Assembly (NCBI RefSeq): GCF_036492835.1
Contig: NZ_AP025314.1
Location: forward strand, 2,460,010 to 2,524,009
Origin: Fulvitalea axinellae
GTDB lineage: Bacteria > Bacteroidota > Bacteroidia > Cytophagales > Cyclobacteriaceae
Direction: 5' to 3'
Length of the DNA stretch: 64,000 bases
Shown piece after piece: positions 61,578-64,000 of this stretch. Positions within the stretch are counted from its first letter, which is position 1; every line of letters starts with the position of its first letter. The position numbers and the translations under genes were made by a program. The notes below the pieces were generated by a model. The model did not search any database, was not told the origin of the DNA, and saw only the letters and a program-made list of their open reading frames with translations.

Positions 61578-62696
61578 CTAAGTACATGACAAAAATAGCC
61601 CTGATAATCTCTCGATCTTCGTTTCGACCTTATTAATCAGAGCGTGGGCTATTTCCTCAAGGCCGTACGAGAAAAAGCTTTTCGCCCTTCTCCCGTGTTT
61701 TTTGATTTTGATCGGCTCCTCCTCTTCGTGTTTGAAAATCCCGATATTATACGACCAGATAAACGCTATTGCTATGACACACAGCAACTTGTTTATCCTT
61801 TCGTAATCTTGTAAATGCGTATCCTCAAGGTTGAAGCCCGCACTTTTGAAGCCCCTGAACATGGTTTCTATCTGCCAGCGTTCACGGTAGATTTCTAAGC
61901 TTTCCCGAGTGTTTTTCGGAGACGCGAGGATCAAGTATTCGAGCTTTCCGTTCTCGATGTACTTCATTCCCGAAACATACACCTTCACCTTGGTGATCGT
62001 CACGGAAGTCGGATGAAAATAGGCGACTTTCAGCTTATGGGGCGCAAACAATCGCCTGGCGTTTACGAATCTTCCGCCATGCAACCCTATTAACGCGTTT
62101 TCCTTGATGCGGATATAAAAAGGGATCCCGTGTTCCAGCAGGAATTCCCACCATTCTTCGCCGATAAATTCCCGGTCAGCGGTAATGCGTTCGATCATAT
62201 CCGCACCGAACCATTCGATAAACTTCCCGAGAAGACCTTTTCGTTCGGCCGTGCTCGAATTCCCCTTCTTGTCCCCAAGCACTTTCCATATCAACGGAAT
62301 ACCCACGCCTTTGTATACAACGCAGAGAAACAGCAAGTTGATGTTCCTTTTCCCGAACTTCCAGTTGGTCCGGTCAATGGCGATCCGGTATTTCCCTTTG
62401 ACGGGAATCATCCTGATGATAAGCCGGGAAAAGCCCTCTTCCGGAAATTCGAATTTGGCAAAGAAACGCTGAATCCTCCTCATGTTGGACGTCACCGTAG
62501 CTCCCGAATCGTATCCTTCCGAAAGGTGTCTGAAACCAACCTTTTGGACTTTGATCAACGAGGTTATCAGGTAACAAAGCAGTTTTAGTCGGGCCTTATT
62601 CAGTTTCTTTAACTCGGGTTCACTGGTAATTAAGGTCTGTAGTTTTGTATATTCGAACTGGCTTTCCAATCGTTTTGCGGGTTTAAGTTTGGTCAC
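61578..62696 (-). CDS. IS4-family transposase
   Basis: A 372-aa DDE transposase from a GTG at 62696. Visible motifs: first Asp in IAIDRTNWKFGKRNINLLFL, second Asp in ITADREFIGEEWWEFL, and the YREK-type motif YRERWQIETMFRGFKSAGFN with the catalytic Glu. The stop codon is formed by the last three bases of the element itself (61580-61578), so the terminal repeat encodes the final residues. Confidence 0.94.
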   Translation of the reverse strand: MTKLKPAKRLESQFEYTKLQTLITSEPELKKLNKARLKLLCYLITSLIKVQKVGFRHLSEGYDSGATVTSNMRRIQRFFAKFEFPEEGFSRLIIRMIPVKGKYRIAIDRTNWKFGKRNINLLFLCVVYKGVGIPLIWKVLGDKKGNSSTAERKGLLGKFIEWFGADMIERITADREFIGEEWWEFLLEHGIPFYIRIKENALIGLHGGRFVNARRLFAPHKLKVAYFHPTSVTITKVKVYVSGMKYIENGKLEYLILASPKNTRESLEIYRERWQIETMFRGFKSAGFNLEDTHLQDYERINKLLCVIAIAFIWSYNIGIFKHEEEEPIKIKKHGRRAKSFFSYGLEEIAHALINKVETKIERLSGLFLSCT

Positions 62697-62744
62697 TCAA
62701 AATTACGCAATGATTCGGAAAGCCATTTTTTGTCATGTACTGTG
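61578..62744 (-). mobile_element. IS4-family insertion sequence (1167 bp)
   Basis: Ends CTAAGTACATGACAAAAA and, inverted, CACAGTACATGACAAAAA (15 of 18 or better). A 9-bp direct repeat AACTCAAGT flanks it at 61569-61577 and 62745-62753. It inserted between two convergent genes; the right repeat touches the stop codon of the hydrolase gene without changing the protein. Confidence 0.92.
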
Positions 62745-62752
62745 AACTCAAG

Positions 62753-63925
62753 TTACATTGCATTATCTATCGCTCCGAACCAAGCGAAGGTCTCTTCGGC
62801 CATATCGAATACCGCTTCTCCATGCGTGAGCGGTTTGGTGAAATTTAGGCTTAAATTTCTGGCGCCGTTAAGCTTCATCGTTTCGTAAGTGCTAACGGAA
62901 TCTGTATAGGGAATGGTTTGGTCCGCTTTGCTGTGGTATAGTTTTACTGGTGTTAACGGAAGCCAATCGTGTAAGCTGTTTTGGACAAACGAATGTGAAA
63001 AATCGGCTAATTTTGGGTTTTTAAGCAGAGTGAGAAAGTCGTTGTGAAATAGCCTGTCAAACCGTGTGTGAAGCAATTCGTTCGCTTGGTCTATTGACCT
63101 TTGGCCATTAAAGGCCTTATGTACCAAATTGGAGTAAGGAGCTTTGAATATTTGTTCGAAACTGTGATTCCATTCGTACATGTGTTTGTAAGCATAGAGC
63201 ATATAGGCGATAAGGCTCGGATTGCTGTGCCCGTGTTTGTCAAATATCAATGACATTGTTTCCGGGATGTTATAGGCTCCGGCTCCAGCGGCGACGGCCT
63301 TCAGCTTTAGTCCTTGGATGGGACGGTGTTCCAAGGCTCTTTGGGTCGCCAAAGCCGAATATCCGCCCTCGGAATACCCCATTATGTAAAGGTCTTTTTT
63401 GAAATGGAATTGTTGGCTGTTAAGGAACCCCAAGCCCGCTTTGATCATGTCGATAACAGTGGACGCTGCGTGTTCGTGATTATGATAAGGGCTGATAAGG
63501 TGTTTGGAACTTCCGAAGCCGAGCATGTCGGGTATAAACGTGATGTAGCCGGCGGCGGCGTAGAGTTCAAGGCCGTAAAAGGGACGAACTTCGCTTGGAG
63601 CTAGTTTGTGTGCGAGGATTGTGCTTCGTAAAGCGCAGATTATTGCCGAAGGGGTTTGTTTTTCGGGTATGCAGACCAACCCTGACGCGGTGACTTTGTG
63701 TCCTTTATAAGTGGTTGGGTATTCCAGTCGGTAGATCCTGATTCCGTTGCCGACGAATTTTTTAAGCCGGCGCATTGAGCTGAGGTTCAGTAGGAGTTTT
63801 AGTCCTGTTCTGGAGTATCGGGCCTTTATCGTGGCCCTATGGCCAATATCACCCGAAAGCGAATTGGAAAGGGAAGTGTCTTGTGTGTAGGAGGGCGCCA
63901 GAAGGCGGTGTAGAATTTTTATCAT
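62753..63925 (-). CDS. Secretory-lipase-like alpha/beta hydrolase
   Basis: A 390-aa hydrolase. The nucleophile elbow is GYSEGG (Ser185), with Asp335 in HSKADQTIPY and His368 in LTHGEAV as likely partners. VTASGLVCIPEKQ and IPDMLGFGSSKHLISPYHNH are typical of the lipase/esterase group with large lid regions. The N-terminus has no clear signal peptide (MIKILHRLLAPSYTQ). The substrate is unknown. The stop codon lies at the edge of the IS4 target duplication. Confidence 0.9.
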   Translation of the reverse strand: MIKILHRLLAPSYTQDTSLSNSLSGDIGHRATIKARYSRTGLKLLLNLSSMRRLKKFVGNGIRIYRLEYPTTYKGHKVTASGLVCIPEKQTPSAIICALRSTILAHKLAPSEVRPFYGLELYAAAGYITFIPDMLGFGSSKHLISPYHNHEHAASTVIDMIKAGLGFLNSQQFHFKKDLYIMGYSEGGYSALATQRALEHRPIQGLKLKAVAAGAGAYNIPETMSLIFDKHGHSNPSLIAYMLYAYKHMYEWNHSFEQIFKAPYSNLVHKAFNGQRSIDQANELLHTRFDRLFHNDFLTLLKNPKLADFSHSFVQNSLHDWLPLTPVKLYHSKADQTIPYTDSVSTYETMKLNGARNLSLNFTKPLTHGEAVFDMAEETFAWFGAIDNAM

Positions 63926-64000
63926 AGCCTTTTACAGGCACAACTTTATAAAAAGTAAAGATGTTCGCTGAAATTAGGCTGAATGGGAAGGAATATTGCT

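Noticed and set aside
1..64000. tRNA, rRNA or CRISPR arrays
   Set aside because: No cloverleaf-like sequence, rRNA segment or regularly spaced direct repeat was found on reading either strand; a covariance-model search would be needed to be certain about small RNAs.

Overview
The window looks like the chromosome of a marine-type Bacteroidota (probably Cytophagales). Supporting signs are an S1 sulfatase with very large secreted proteins, type IX secretion-like C-terminal repeats, many short lipoproteins with a Cys lipobox, LytTR/LytS-type signalling, and TAnnTTTG-like -7 promoter elements. Most genes have moderate GC and dense coding. About 36.8-45.2 kb is clearly AT-richer and behaves as accessory DNA. 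No rRNA, tRNA or CRISPR was seen.

Layout. 0-15 kb: possible 5' end of an amino-acid permease, an alpha-2-macroglobulin C-terminal remnant, a lipoprotein sulfatase, an IS5-type element, then two divergently transcribed paralogous secreted proteins (1438 and 1162 aa) and an Ig-repeat surface lipoprotein; together these look like part of a sulfated-polysaccharide locus without SusC/SusD in view. 15-26.6 kb: small lipoproteins, a flavodoxin-fold oxidoreductase with a Crp/Fnr regulator, a macro-domain protein, an AraC regulator beside the tail of a second one, a cupin, four small hypothetical genes, a LytS/LytR two-component pair and a 557-aa unknown. 26.8-34.3 kb: a second identical IS5-type copy, lipoproteins, a 1.65-kb structure with long inverted arms around an IS30-like HTH gene, and a WGR-LRR-BRCT-like protein. 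34.9-45.3 kb: coiled-coil protein, 6-bladed propeller lipoprotein, DUF2971 protein, small membrane proteins, an IS256 element that splits a membrane-bound winged-helix regulator next to a DoxX gene, and a MarR-GNAT / DUF2000 / MerB-like cluster.

45.5-59.2 kb is the metabolic centre. A leftward periplasmic nitrate reductase operon (napD, napA, duplicated napB, tetraheme cytochrome, four-cluster Fe-S protein, NrfD-type quinol-side membrane protein) diverges from a rightward molybdenum-cofactor operon (moeA, modE-like, TSUP transporter, mobA, moaD, moeB-rhodanese, moaE, moaC-mogA fusion, moaA). The second operon makes the Mo-bis-MGD cofactor that NapA needs, so the two form one functional unit around a shared control region with two palindromes.

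59.2-64 kb: a protein with inositol-polyphosphate-kinase motifs (the most surprising gene here), a divergent metallophosphoesterase lipoprotein, an IS4-family element and a secreted-lipase-like alpha/beta hydrolase. All four IS elements have recognisable ends and intact target duplications (6, 6, 8 and 9 bp), so this genome has been recently active for transposition.
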